Below, one piece after another: positions 9,401 to 18,255 of a stretch of 64,000 nucleotides of DNA (positions within the stretch are counted from its first letter, which is position 1; each line of letters begins with the position of its first letter). The DNA is from Candidatus Methylomirabilota bacterium (GTDB lineage Bacteria; Methylomirabilota; Methylomirabilia; Methylomirabilales; Methylomirabilaceae). Both the position numbers and the translations under genes were made by a program. The stretch covers positions 1 through 64,000 of the forward strand of contig JACQQF010000054.1 of assembly GCA_016207095.1 (NCBI GenBank), read 5' to 3'. The notes below the pieces were generated by a model that saw only the letters and a list, made by a program, of their open reading frames with translations, was not told the DNA's origin and did not search any database.

Positions 9401-12312
9401 ATCAGGTTGCCGCTCTTGTCGTAGGTGAGCTGCTCAGCACCGGCCTGAACGAGCCGGTCGTCGGCGTCATAGCGGTACCGAGTGACGGCCCCGCGCTCTT
9501 CGACTGTCGATCGATTGCCACCAGGGAGGTAGCGGAATCGAGTGGTCCCGGCGGGGCCGACCTCTTCGACAAGTTGACCTGCTGAATCGTACTGCAAGCG
9601 TGCAGTCCGGCCCTGGCTGTCCTGCCGCTCCACCGGGTTACCAACCGGATCGTACCGGTAGGTGAAGCCCGCTGCCGCTTTTCCCTCTCGGTCCCGATAA
9701 GTGATCTTGACGATCCGGCCAGCGGCATCGTACTCCCACTGGCCGGTGATCCCATTCGGATAGCGGATCTCGGTCAGTCGATCTTTGACGTCGAACCCGA
9801 TCGCGATCCGCTTCCCGTCGGGAAGGACAATGGCCGACAACTGCTTCATGGCGTTACGCTCGTAGCGGATCTCGCGCCCATCCCCATCGATTAGCTTCGT
9901 CTTCAGCCCGCTCGGGTCGTAGGCATACCGCACGCTCTTCTTGATGGCCGGGTACTCCACCCGAACGAGACGGCCATTCTGATCGTAGCCGTAGAGGACT
10001 GGGAACGCGCCGTCGTCAGCCTTGAGCCGGTTCCCCAGGGAGTCGTACTCGTATGTGACCTTTCTGCCGTCGGGAAGCTGCTTCTCCGCCAACCGGCCCG
10101 AGCGGTCATAGATGTACCCGGTGGCGCGACCCGCCGCGTCGGTCGCGCTGATCAACCTGCCAGAGAGGTCATAGCTCTGGTGGCGCTTGTTCCCGAGGGG
10201 GTCGCTGATGGCAGCGACATTCCCCATCGCGTCGTAGGTGATCCGGGTCATGCCCCCGCTCGGGCGGCGAAGCCCCACCAGCCGACCAGCAGCGTCATAC
10301 TGGTAGCGAGCCTCATCGCCGGACGGCAACCGAGCGCCGGCCAGCCCGCCGATCTTGGCGTAGGTGTAGCGAGTCAGGTGGCCGGCAGGGTCGGTCAGGC
10401 TGACGACATTCCCGAGCGGGTCATACTGATAGCGGGTGACCGCCCCGAGAGGATCGACGCTGGAGGTCAACAGGCCCGACGCGTCACGCTGAAGCTCGCT
10501 CTTCGCCCCGGCGTTGTCCTCGCTCCCCAGGAGATTTCCCAGGCCATCATAGCGATAGGTAAGCTCCAGGCCGGTCGGTCTCCGTTCCCGCGCCAAACGT
10601 CCGAGCTGGTCGTACTCGAACTGCGTCGTCTGGCCGAGCGGATCGGTCAACGCCGTCAGATTCCCCAGCGCGTCGTAGCGGCGCGTCGTGATCCGGTTAC
10701 CTGGCCCGGTGACCTTCACCTCACGGCCGGCAGCGTCATACTCGTACTTGGTGACTAGTCCCGTCGGTCCGGTCTCGGCCACAAGCCGACCACGCGCATC
10801 TTGCTCGAAGCGTGTCACCCCCCTGGATGGATCGACTAATCGGCTCAGAAAGCCCCTCTTGTCATACTCGTAGCGCGTTACGCCTCCGACGGGATCGGTC
10901 AGGCTCACCAAGCGGTCTTGGCCATCGTAACTCCGAACGGTCAACCCTCCGAGGGGATTGATCTCACGGATCAGGTTGCCGCGGCGATCGTACTCAAACT
11001 GCGTGGTCGCCCCAAGCGCATTGGCAATCGACTTGAGACGCCCATCCGGATGGTAGCCGAAGCGTCGCTCCGGGGCATCGAGTCCGCGAGTGGTGGCCAG
11101 GCTCCCATCGGGATGATAGGTGAGGGCGGAGACTATCTCGCTCCTGACCTTGATAGCCGTAAGGTTCCCACGTGCATCGTACTCGAACACCTGTCGATCA
11201 GCGCCCGGCTGAGTGATGGCTTGAATGAGGCTGCTCTCTCCCAGATACTCCAACTTGGTCACCCGCCCAAGAGGGTCGGTGACAGCAACCGTTCTTCCCA
11301 AGGCGTCATAGGCCATCCGCGATGAGGCGCCTGTCGGACCGGTGGCCGATACCGGCCGACCAGCAGCGTCGGACTCGAGGACGCTCTTGCGCCCGAGGGG
11401 ATCGGTCACCTCCTGACGTCGCCCATCCTTACTCCACTGGCTCGTGGTGACTGCGCCGACCGCATCCGTATAACGCAGCCGGTTTGCCTTGTCGTCGTAC
11501 TCGTAACGTTCCTTGCTGCCATCCGCCCATCGACGGCTCATGACCCGTCCTTTGAAGTCGTAGGCGAACTGGACGCTGCCGACCTCTGGCTGTTCGATCC
11601 GGGACAGGCGTCCGTCGGCAAAATAGCTATAGCGGGTAGGCGGCGCAGGCGGGCGTTGGACCTCCGCCAGCTCGCCGCCCTGGTAGGCATAGCGGACCGT
11701 CGCCGTCGTCGAAGCCTCGACCTGAATAACCCGCCCCGCCTTGTCAGCCGTGAATTTGAGATAACTCCCGCGCGGCCCCTCAATCTTGGCCAACCGCCCT
11801 TCAGGGCTATAGTGGACGACTACGCGGTTTCCGTTCCGATAGTCCCGCTCCACCAGCCGCCCCTGGGCATCGAAGGTCTCCTTGGTGCGATCGGGCTTGG
11901 TCCGGATCGCGCGCCCGCTCTTGTCGAAGACGAGCCGGTCCCCGGAGGCAGTCTTATAACCGGCGCCGCTCCCGTCCGAGTCAAATTGCACTGTCATCCC
12001 CGCGGCCTCGATCATGACGAGCGAGCCAGCACGCGACAGGCGGCTCTCCCAGTTCAGCCACCACCGTGTCCCCAAGAGGCCGGGCTGGCGCCTTGCACTC
12101 TCGAGAGAACGCCGGACCTCCAGGGTCACGGGGCCAGCCTGCACGGCCAAGTCAGTGACGCTCAGAACAAGCTGACCTGACCGGGGATCGATGATCTCTT
12201 GGGCGTCAAGGGTGGGACAAAACAGGAGTAGTGGGGTGATGGTGAGCGAAAGGATCAAGGCCGCCTGCGAAACGAAGTTTCTCAATCTCCAACACTTCGA
12301 ACCGACGGTCAT
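6487..12312 (-). CDS. Large exported RHS/YD-repeat protein (RHS copy 2)
   Basis: The protein has 1941 residues. I chose the ATG at 12312 because AGGAGG lies 8-9 nt upstream; an earlier in-frame start at 12339 lacks such a site. A signal peptide is followed by the same architecture as copy 1: the EIIDPRSG N-terminal domain, many YD repeats, and an RHS core (PFTFTGREFD, RARYYDPTLGRFLTTDP). After these come a hydrophobic stretch, an Ala-rich coiled coil, an Ig-like module (FGVSCSPSKIKVGQSSSC) and a Pro/Gly-rich tail with RIPWQGL, ending GKCHCGGM. Its codon usage looks more GC-rich than copy 1. No C-terminal nuclease or deaminase motif is visible, so a classical RHS toxin role is not supported. 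Confidence 0.9.
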   Translation of the reverse strand: MTVGSKCWRLRNFVSQAALILSLTITPLLLFCPTLDAQEIIDPRSGQLVLSVTDLAVQAGPVTLEVRRSLESARRQPGLLGTRWWLNWESRLSRAGSLVMIEAAGMTVQFDSDGSGAGYKTASGDRLVFDKSGRAIRTKPDRTKETFDAQGRLVERDYRNGNRVVVHYSPEGRLAKIEGPRGSYLKFTADKAGRVIQVEASTTATVRYAYQGGELAEVQRPPAPPTRYSYFADGRLSRIEQPEVGSVQFAYDFKGRVMSRRWADGSKERYEYDDKANRLRYTDAVGAVTTSQWSKDGRRQEVTDPLGRKSVLESDAAGRPVSATGPTGASSRMAYDALGRTVAVTDPLGRVTKLEYLGESSLIQAITQPGADRQVFEYDARGNLTAIKVRSEIVSALTYHPDGSLATTRGLDAPERRFGYHPDGRLKSIANALGATTQFEYDRRGNLIREINPLGGLTVRSYDGQDRLVSLTDPVGGVTRYEYDKRGFLSRLVDPSRGVTRFEQDARGRLVAETGPTGLVTKYEYDAAGREVKVTGPGNRITTRRYDALGNLTALTDPLGQTTQFEYDQLGRLARERRPTGLELTYRYDGLGNLLGSEDNAGAKSELQRDASGLLTSSVDPLGAVTRYQYDPLGNVVSLTDPAGHLTRYTYAKIGGLAGARLPSGDEARYQYDAAGRLVGLRRPSGGMTRITYDAMGNVAAISDPLGNKRHQSYDLSGRLISATDAAGRATGYIYDRSGRLAEKQLPDGRKVTYEYDSLGNRLKADDGAFPVLYGYDQNGRLVRVEYPAIKKSVRYAYDPSGLKTKLIDGDGREIRYERNAMKQLSAIVLPDGKRIAIGFDVKDRLTEIRYPNGITGQWEYDAAGRIVKITYRDREGKAAAGFTYRYDPVGNPVERQDSQGRTARLQYDSAGQLVEEVGPAGTTRFRYLPGGNRSTVEERGAVTRYRYDADDRLVQAGAEQLTYDKSGNLIGRKGASGATVYEYGAEDQLVKVAGLDGGTTSFGYAPTSERVWKKDQQGLTYYLYDGFDLIQELGEGGSLKATYVHGPGIDRPLAMIRDGKTYYYHADRLGSVTHLTDEQGQVVATYDYDLFGRLRTQRGSVPNPFTFTGREFDSSTGLYYYRARYYDPTLGRFLTTDPVAPRLTEPLELNPYLYVRNNPVRFVDPLGLEIPPEEWLWHKEEVIQNTRARLQNYGKGPEFYPREQLEGFLSEAEEAAAALRSKHPGLEPRRPAAWGPSPAPEPVPTGQPRTPTIKVPKPQAGQTGAGSRPGAPGSRTAAVPRPGAPAPGTPGPGGTGGGISKPAAGALAVVMTAAQVYNCYQRGLSPVQCATEMAVGLAVGGVVVAVIGPTGALVLTAASGVISIKEGIVELNRDWEERKQRQQAEAARQAQQQANRNRLEEIVGKLEGEIDGQLAALRAQVAEAEAAAKTAAQSASTAATAAVNLLRQLDGSKRPVEQASAACQNAETVALQIGASAANAAKNAELAEAMFTGAGAMVDACQSKDELNTAKEAYEAAKKLASAAASNYKKASAGSDLLKKILAQAESARATRSQAAAVVATISAEAASAASFADTARTDAKRAEHRSTDLKTRKAAMLSQVWSIRGAFPSDFGEADERIKPLVGRLAGQEAALTAPASANSAEREAKRAGEVMSQANAGLEYLNGLPLCEGISPADGAVEKAAGAIGLLGMGGMGEGFSGKAAACLAKLTPGQAPVTTTGGDKPPADPTLKSFGVSCSPSKIKVGQSSSCRAVGEYSTQPGVAVDLTHLAAWGPGPTVVGDWPGSWFAKASHGGMSATATVTVIADDKGPPPDITGAGQQPFGGGIPAAPGTSGVTGGGKEPIKQPGQEPIPAGAGQTPPPGQTPPSGYWCYSEKTKEWYSIPYGPCPPSDMKPSSDPGSVRIPWQGLTPPPDTVAPTGGGCPPGCHIKPATGKCHCGGM

Positions 12313-12394
12313 TGCAAGGCCCCTCCTAGGCATCACCATTTCAGGATGATCTGGGTGATGTCGCTGCAGTTAGAAAGCACTTACATGTGCTGCA

Positions 12395-12964
12395 CTAAGA
12401 ATCCGTTAGGCCGCGCCGGTCCAGCCGGATGGTCTCCCGAACCCTCTGAAGCAGATCCACTACTCCCCTCTCAGTAGCCCGCTCGTCGAGCTCGGGCATG
12501 GTGCCACACCGAGTCAATAGATCGGTCACATCGATCAGATCCTGAGGCCCCCCCGCCAGCAGCTTCAGGACGATCAGGTCCTCGGGAGTCACCACCGGGA
12601 CGCGGCGGCCGCCAGGGAGGGTCACCTGAACTGCCCGATCAAGAATGGCCCGCTCCCAGGGTCGTGTTGCGCAAATCACGTCGATCTCGGGCCCACCACG
12701 AATCCACTCTAGGCGCAGGAGCAGCGGGATCGGATCGTCACTTCCTCCCCGGCGCCACGACACGTGCCATCCGTCAGCCCGGATGGCGCCCTCCAGCTCT
12801 GGAGATTGCGCCAGCTCGGCGAGAAGATCGATATCCTCAGTGGCCCGGGGTGATCCCCAGGTAGCGACCGCAAGCCCGCCGATGAGTGCAGCACGAATCC
12901 CCGTTTTGTCCAGGAGGTCAAGGACCTTTGACAGGATCTCTTCCAGAGTCACCGGCCCAGGCAT
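12395..12964 (-). CDS. Nucleotidyltransferase of the AbiEii/MNT-like superfamily
   Basis: The protein has 189 residues. I start it at the ATG at 12964, which gives MPGPVTLEEIL; the longer frame has an unlikely N-terminus. The fold signature is visible: ALIGGLAVATWGSPRATEDID, with the GG and the DID acidic pair expected at the catalytic site of Pol-beta type nucleotidyltransferases. The gene overlaps the end of the upstream small gene by 16 bases, so the two are probably translated together. Pairs like this are often annotated as AbiEii-type toxin systems, but the exact role is unknown. It lies about 80 bp upstream of RHS copy 2. Confidence 0.75.
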   Translation of the reverse strand: MPGPVTLEEILSKVLDLLDKTGIRAALIGGLAVATWGSPRATEDIDLLAELAQSPELEGAIRADGWHVSWRRGGSDDPIPLLLRLEWIRGGPEIDVICATRPWERAILDRAVQVTLPGGRRVPVVTPEDLIVLKLLAGGPQDLIDVTDLLTRCGTMPELDERATERGVVDLLQRVRETIRLDRRGLTDS

Positions 12965-13194
12965 CGCCGGGCTCTGTTGCGCTTTCCTGCATCTGCAAGC
13001 AGGCGGCAAAATGTGGAGAGGTCAAGGGCCCGCTGCAGGCGCTCGCCGGGTCTCATGGCCGGGTACTCGCCATAGCGCCGCACGCGGCGATCCTCAGTCG
13101 AGGCGGAAGGACACCGATGCGCAGTCAATATCCACAAGGCCGGATGGGTTGGGCGGTTCTTCATGGCATCATGATTCTCTCGTTCTTCATACAT
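12949..13194 (-). CDS. Small partner protein of the nucleotidyltransferase, function unknown
   Basis: This 81-residue frame contains MRPGERLQRALDLSTFCRLLADAG, which resembles a small family encoded just before nucleotidyltransferase genes. The stop overlaps the start of the next gene. The true start is uncertain and may be internal, because the first ~35 residues look less conserved. A second, frameshifted copy lies at 6255-6453, and the preserved stretch in both copies supports a real coding sequence. It could be a truncated family member, since I would expect a longer tail. Confidence 0.5.
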   Translation of the reverse strand: MYEERENHDAMKNRPTHPALWILTAHRCPSASTEDRRVRRYGEYPAMRPGERLQRALDLSTFCRLLADAGKRNRARRCLGR

Positions 13195-13197
13195 GGC

Positions 13198-13701
13198 TTA
13201 CCAACGGTGGTGATCACCTCTCGCTTCATGTTGCCGATGATGTCCGTGGTGGTCGGTTTTGAAAGGGATCAGGCTCCACCAGGGGATCCGAGGAGAGGCC
13301 TCCCGCCAGGAAGGATACCAGGGCTCATAGCCGTAGAACGACCCACCGTACGGGCCCCCATAGACGGCTGCGCCTGAGTACGATGGTGTGGCGCCGGGCC
13401 ATGGAGTCTCCTGGACATAGTGCGAGGGTTGAGGAACGGCGAACTGGCTCGAGGGCAGGCCTCGGCCGACAATCTGGTCGGTGCGACCCTCGAATTCCCG
13501 GACCAGCGACCAGATCGCCTGCCAATTCATCGGAGTCGTCGCCGAAGCCTCACGAACGTAATTCGGATCGCGTCTTGGGTCATACTGGTCTGGTCCCACC
13601 GACACCGCCCCCCCTTCGCCCACGTGAGTGAACAGGAGCACTGCTGCGGTGATGGCAACAAGAGTGTTCGTTTTCGGCTTGTGGAGCTTCGCAACACGCA
13701 T
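13198..13701 (-). CDS. Small exported Gly/Tyr- and His-rich protein with RIPW motif
   Basis: The protein has 167 residues. The ATG at 13701 is preceded by GGAGA at about 7 nt. A signal-like hydrophobic segment spans residues 12-25 (TLVAITAAVLLF). The middle is Pro/Gly/Tyr-rich (GGPYGGSFYGYEPWYP), and the end is His-rich (HHGHHRQHEARGDHHRW), suggesting metal binding. PRIPWWSLIP resembles the RIPWQGL motif near the C-termini of both RHS proteins. I recognise no family. Its position upstream of the RHS genes suggests a shared export or surface role (inference). Confidence 0.65.
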   Translation of the reverse strand: MRVAKLHKPKTNTLVAITAAVLLFTHVGEGGAVSVGPDQYDPRRDPNYVREASATTPMNWQAIWSLVREFEGRTDQIVGRGLPSSQFAVPQPSHYVQETPWPGATPSYSGAAVYGGPYGGSFYGYEPWYPSWREASPRIPWWSLIPFKTDHHGHHRQHEARGDHHRW

Positions 13702-13722
13702 ACTGATTCTCCTGCGCTGTTT

Positions 13723-13763
13723 CCCCTCACCCTCTCCCCCGCCTAGGGGAGAGGGGATGAAGG
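13723..13763. repeat. REP-like hairpin repeat (CCCTCACCCTCTCCC type)
   Basis: An inverted repeat with arms close to CCTCTCCCC / GGGGAGAGG, flanked by CCCTCACC and a degraded GGTGA-like end. Related copies lie at 34672, 45636, 46893 and 63361. Confidence 0.7.
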
Positions 13764-13813
13764 TAGAGATTAGCCTTCGAGCGCCCGACGGGCGCTCAGC
13801 ATTTGCCGCCGGG

Positions 13814-14566
13814 TCACCCAGGTTTGCCCATTCCGGGCTTTTCTCCAATCGAGCCCTGTATCGTCTCCTGGATTTCTCCATACTTGGGAGGCTTAAACGA
13901 TCCAGTATCGGGACCCTGCCCATACCCTGGTTGCTGTCCCTGTTGACCAGTAGGCTGAGTAGACCCCGACGGTCCGAACCCTGACGACGGAGCGGCGTAC
14001 GAGCCCTGCGGTTGGACCGACTGACCGCTCGTTGTGGTCTGGCTTCCCGGCTGCAACTGCTGAGACTGCTGGCCGAGCTGGTTGATGGCATTGTAGTCCA
14101 CCGGGGGGGTCGGAGTGTCGCAGCCAAGGCCCTCGATGATATCGCGGAGCAGAAAGATCTGGCTGCCGACCTCTGTCTGTCGCTGCTTGAGGCTTCTTAT
14201 CGCATCTCGTAACGGTCCAACCTTGTTCGCTGCCTTCCCGTGCTGTTGATTCACGTAGGTCGTCGGATCGAGGCCGGCGAGTGTCGCGGTCGTCTGAAGC
14301 CAACCGGGAACGGCGCCTGCTACGACCGCAACAGAAAGTTTATCCCACTTGTCCATTTCGGTTCTTGCAGCTTCTAACTCCGGCTCTTTCTGCGCCAACT
14401 GCGCCCGGATCTCAGGGGCCTCAGCTTCGAGTTTGGTGAGTCCGGCCTTTTTTTCTTGACAGAGCTGGGCCTTGACCTCCGGCGAAAGCCCCTCAGCCCA
14501 TCCGACGGTCGTACCGCACACGAAAAGCGCAGCGGCGAACAGCAACATGAAGATATGTTTCGTCAT
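13814..14566 (-). CDS. Exported coiled-coil protein with Gln/Pro/Gly-rich C-terminal half, function unknown
   Basis: The protein has 250 residues. The start at 14566 follows a GGAG site, and a clear Sec signal peptide ends near WAEG (residue 25). The first half is charged and helical (LEAEAPEIRAQLAQKEPELEAARTEMDKW), with a short hydrophobic patch and a probable coiled coil. The second half is low-complexity, rich in Q, P, G, S and T. It is likely periplasmic or cell-surface. It lies in the same direction as the neighbouring exported genes and the RHS genes downstream, with 58 bp to the preceding gene. Confidence 0.7.
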   Translation of the reverse strand: MTKHIFMLLFAAALFVCGTTVGWAEGLSPEVKAQLCQEKKAGLTKLEAEAPEIRAQLAQKEPELEAARTEMDKWDKLSVAVVAGAVPGWLQTTATLAGLDPTTYVNQQHGKAANKVGPLRDAIRSLKQRQTEVGSQIFLLRDIIEGLGCDTPTPPVDYNAINQLGQQSQQLQPGSQTTTSGQSVQPQGSYAAPSSGFGPSGSTQPTGQQGQQPGYGQGPDTGSFKPPKYGEIQETIQGSIGEKPGMGKPG

Positions 14567-14624
14567 CTTTCTGCTCCTTCTCTCTACGCTTACTTGGCTC
14601 CAGTTTCGCCGGCCAAAGCCTGAC

Positions 14625-15812
14625 TCATCGTCCAATGATCGCGCGCACGTCGAGGCGGTTCGGGGTGACGTTGGTCGGCTCCAGGCGAAAGCCGGTGAAC
14701 TGCTTGGTCGACAGCTCATCGGCGATCACACTGGTCTTCCCGGCATAATCGAGCTGTAGTTCCGCTGTCCCCTGCGTGAAGTTCCGCTGGTGAACAGCCT
14801 TGACTCCTTGCAGGTCGCCCTCCAGAAACTTCTTGACGGCCGCCAGGTGCCGGTAGGACACCAGACCGGAGATGACCAGCGTGATCTCCTGGGAGCGGCC
14901 ATACACCTCCTTCTTCCAACTGCTCAGGATGTCGTTGATTACGGTGTCGGAGAGTTTTTCGCTCGCCTCCTTGATGGCAAGTGCCCCTCCCTGCATTTCG
15001 TCGATATGGGCCTTGGTCCCCTGCTCACTCCGGGACGAGATGACGCGACCATCATCTGCTCTGACGACCCTGGCCTGAAGCGTCGCCTGAATCGACTGCA
15101 TCTGGGTTCCGAGGAGCCTGCCGCCCGCGTTCTTTGAGAAGGAACGGCCCGTGATCACGACCTGCGCTCCGTACTGTAGACCCGCGGTGGCGGCGGCCTT
15201 AGGGTCACCCTCAAGCAGCCTCAACGCCTTGTCTCGTGGGATGTTAGCCCGGACTGTGGCCGGATCGACGACGTTGAAACCTGCGGCCATGAGCCGCTCC
15301 ATAATGGTCGACTCGGCCTGGCCCACATTTTCCCAGGCGGTGGTCCCGAAGAGGCCGCCCACCTTTTCTTCGATGATAACCATGACCTTCGGCTTCTCCT
15401 TCAACACCTGGAGCAGGCCCAGCGCTTCCAGGCTTCCCTGGAGGTTCTCTCGGCCGACGTCAGCCATGACGGTCACTCGGAACTCCTGGCCGACCTGCTC
15501 CTCTTTGAGGATTTGGTAACTTTTCACATAACCGGAGGTCTGAGCGAGGATCTTGTCATGCACCACCTGGAAGTTGTTGGTCATCGTATCAGAGGAGATC
15601 ATTGTGCCGACCGCCTGTTCCACGGCCCGGCGGAGGGCATCGTCGATCGCCTTCTCCCGGGCGATCGTCACGTTCCCGGTGATCGCCGCCACCCCCTCGG
15701 CCGTGATCATCTCTGCGAAAGCCGCAGTGGTGAAGACGAAACACAACACGAAGATCAAGCCGATGGCGTGCCCGACCCCGGCGCACAGTCTCTGGGTGGC
15801 TACCTGGATCAT
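14625..15812 (-). CDS. Exported protein with FlgT/LPP20-like N-terminal domain
   Basis: The protein has 395 residues. I place the start at 15812 (MIQVATQ) because GGAGG lies 8 nt upstream; the upstream in-frame ATG would itself encode the ribosome site. A signal peptide ends near AAFA. The segment following AEMITAEGVAAI, with AREKAIDDALRRAVEQAVG, is typical of the FlgT N-terminal domain family, in which a repeated alpha-beta domain binds outer-membrane partners. The middle (GLQYGAQVVITGRS) resembles the TolB-N/CsgG-like folds often joined to it. No flagellar genes are nearby, so a flagellar role is not supported. It probably assists the exported cluster. Confidence 0.65.
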   Translation of the reverse strand: MIQVATQRLCAGVGHAIGLIFVLCFVFTTAAFAEMITAEGVAAITGNVTIAREKAIDDALRRAVEQAVGTMISSDTMTNNFQVVHDKILAQTSGYVKSYQILKEEQVGQEFRVTVMADVGRENLQGSLEALGLLQVLKEKPKVMVIIEEKVGGLFGTTAWENVGQAESTIMERLMAAGFNVVDPATVRANIPRDKALRLLEGDPKAAATAGLQYGAQVVITGRSFSKNAGGRLLGTQMQSIQATLQARVVRADDGRVISSRSEQGTKAHIDEMQGGALAIKEASEKLSDTVINDILSSWKKEVYGRSQEITLVISGLVSYRHLAAVKKFLEGDLQGVKAVHQRNFTQGTAELQLDYAGKTSVIADELSTKQFTGFRLEPTNVTPNRLDVRAIIGR

Positions 15813-15970
15813 CTTTCGACCCTCCATCCCGTTACATATGGACTCATCGATCTCTCTCTACTCGTGAGTATTGTCGCAATCCCTGACAGGACCTTCCGAC
15901 ATTGGCCCCACATTTACCACGATCCAACGGTGATGACAAGCGCTTTTCCGGTGGAGACTCGACAAAAACA

Positions 15971-16002
15971 GAACGGCCCCGGAGGTTCATCCGGGGCCGT
16001 TC
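15971..16002 (-). terminator. Rho-independent terminator of glnA
   Basis: A perfect 12-bp stem (GAACGGCCCCGG and its complement) with an 8-nt loop lies 25 bp after the glnA stop. On the minus strand it is followed by a T-rich run. Confidence 0.85.
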
Positions 16003-16026
16003 TGGGCGCGAGAAAGGACGGAGGGT

Positions 16027-17442
<1,416 letters not shown>

Positions 17443-17486
17443 AGGACCCGTCTCCTCCTTTTCGGATCGAACAGTTCTCCGTTGAA

Positions 17487-17606
17487 AACGCATAGCGCCC
17501 CGCAATCTCCCCAGCTCGTTGGGGAGCCACGGTCCGCGAATACAGATCGCTTAGGTTCCGCTCGTCTTGAAGAACCCCCCAGTGTGCTGGGGGGTTCTTC
17601 AAGGAT
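17487..17606. repeat. Two-hairpin dispersed repeat, copy A (glnB-glnA spacer)
   Basis: About 120 bp contain a hairpin around CTCCCCAGC/TTGGGGAG and a second, stronger one around GAACCCCCC/GGGGGGTTC, separated by a conserved stretch with GCGAAT, CAGA and TAGGTTCC. The same order of blocks occurs at 32605-32720 after clpX. Coding remnants are not evident. I take it as a small dispersed repeat that may act on transcript ends. Confidence 0.7.
17566..17603 (-). terminator. Strong hairpin between glnB and glnA (attenuator or partial terminator)
   Basis: A perfect 17-bp inverted repeat with a 4-nt loop. On the minus strand it is not followed by a long T-run, so it may stabilise an RNA end or attenuate rather than fully stop transcription into glnA. 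Confidence 0.6.
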
Positions 17607-17641
17607 CAGTGGAACGCTAGGGTCCAACCGACGGTCCACCT

Positions 17642-18007
<366 letters not shown>

Positions 18008-18083
18008 TCACCTTCCTATCTTGTGATAATACGCCCAGTCGATACTCTAACACACCTCTATGCTCAAGGTCCGCCTCGTTATG

Positions 18084-18103
18084 AAAAGCAAGTCATATGC
18101 CAA
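18084..18103 (-). promoter_or_regulatory. Sigma-54 (RpoN) -24/-12 promoter for glnB-glnA
   Basis: On the minus strand TTGGCATATGACTTGCTTTT matches the consensus TTGGCAC-N5-TTGCW, with GG and GC exactly 10 nt apart. The expected start is near 18077, leaving a roughly 95-nt leader before glnB. Nitrogen control through an NtrC-type activator is the expected regulation. I could not see a clear NtrC palindrome upstream. Confidence 0.8.
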
Positions 18104-18255
18104 GATGCCTCGCCCCCTTGCATCCGCGCCAGGACTCCACCGATCCACGAAACCCGCGTTCTTGCTGGCTATCAGGCTCTATTCCCTTTTGCCAAGCTCA
18201 CCGCCTTGCCAAAGGTTTGCGCAGTGCCCCTCTGGTCTGACCTCTTTTTATGCAG

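Noticed and set aside
153..12312. RHS proteins as polymorphic contact-dependent toxins with immunity genes
   Set aside because: No toxin domain is visible after the RHS core, and no small immunity gene follows either RHS gene in the window.
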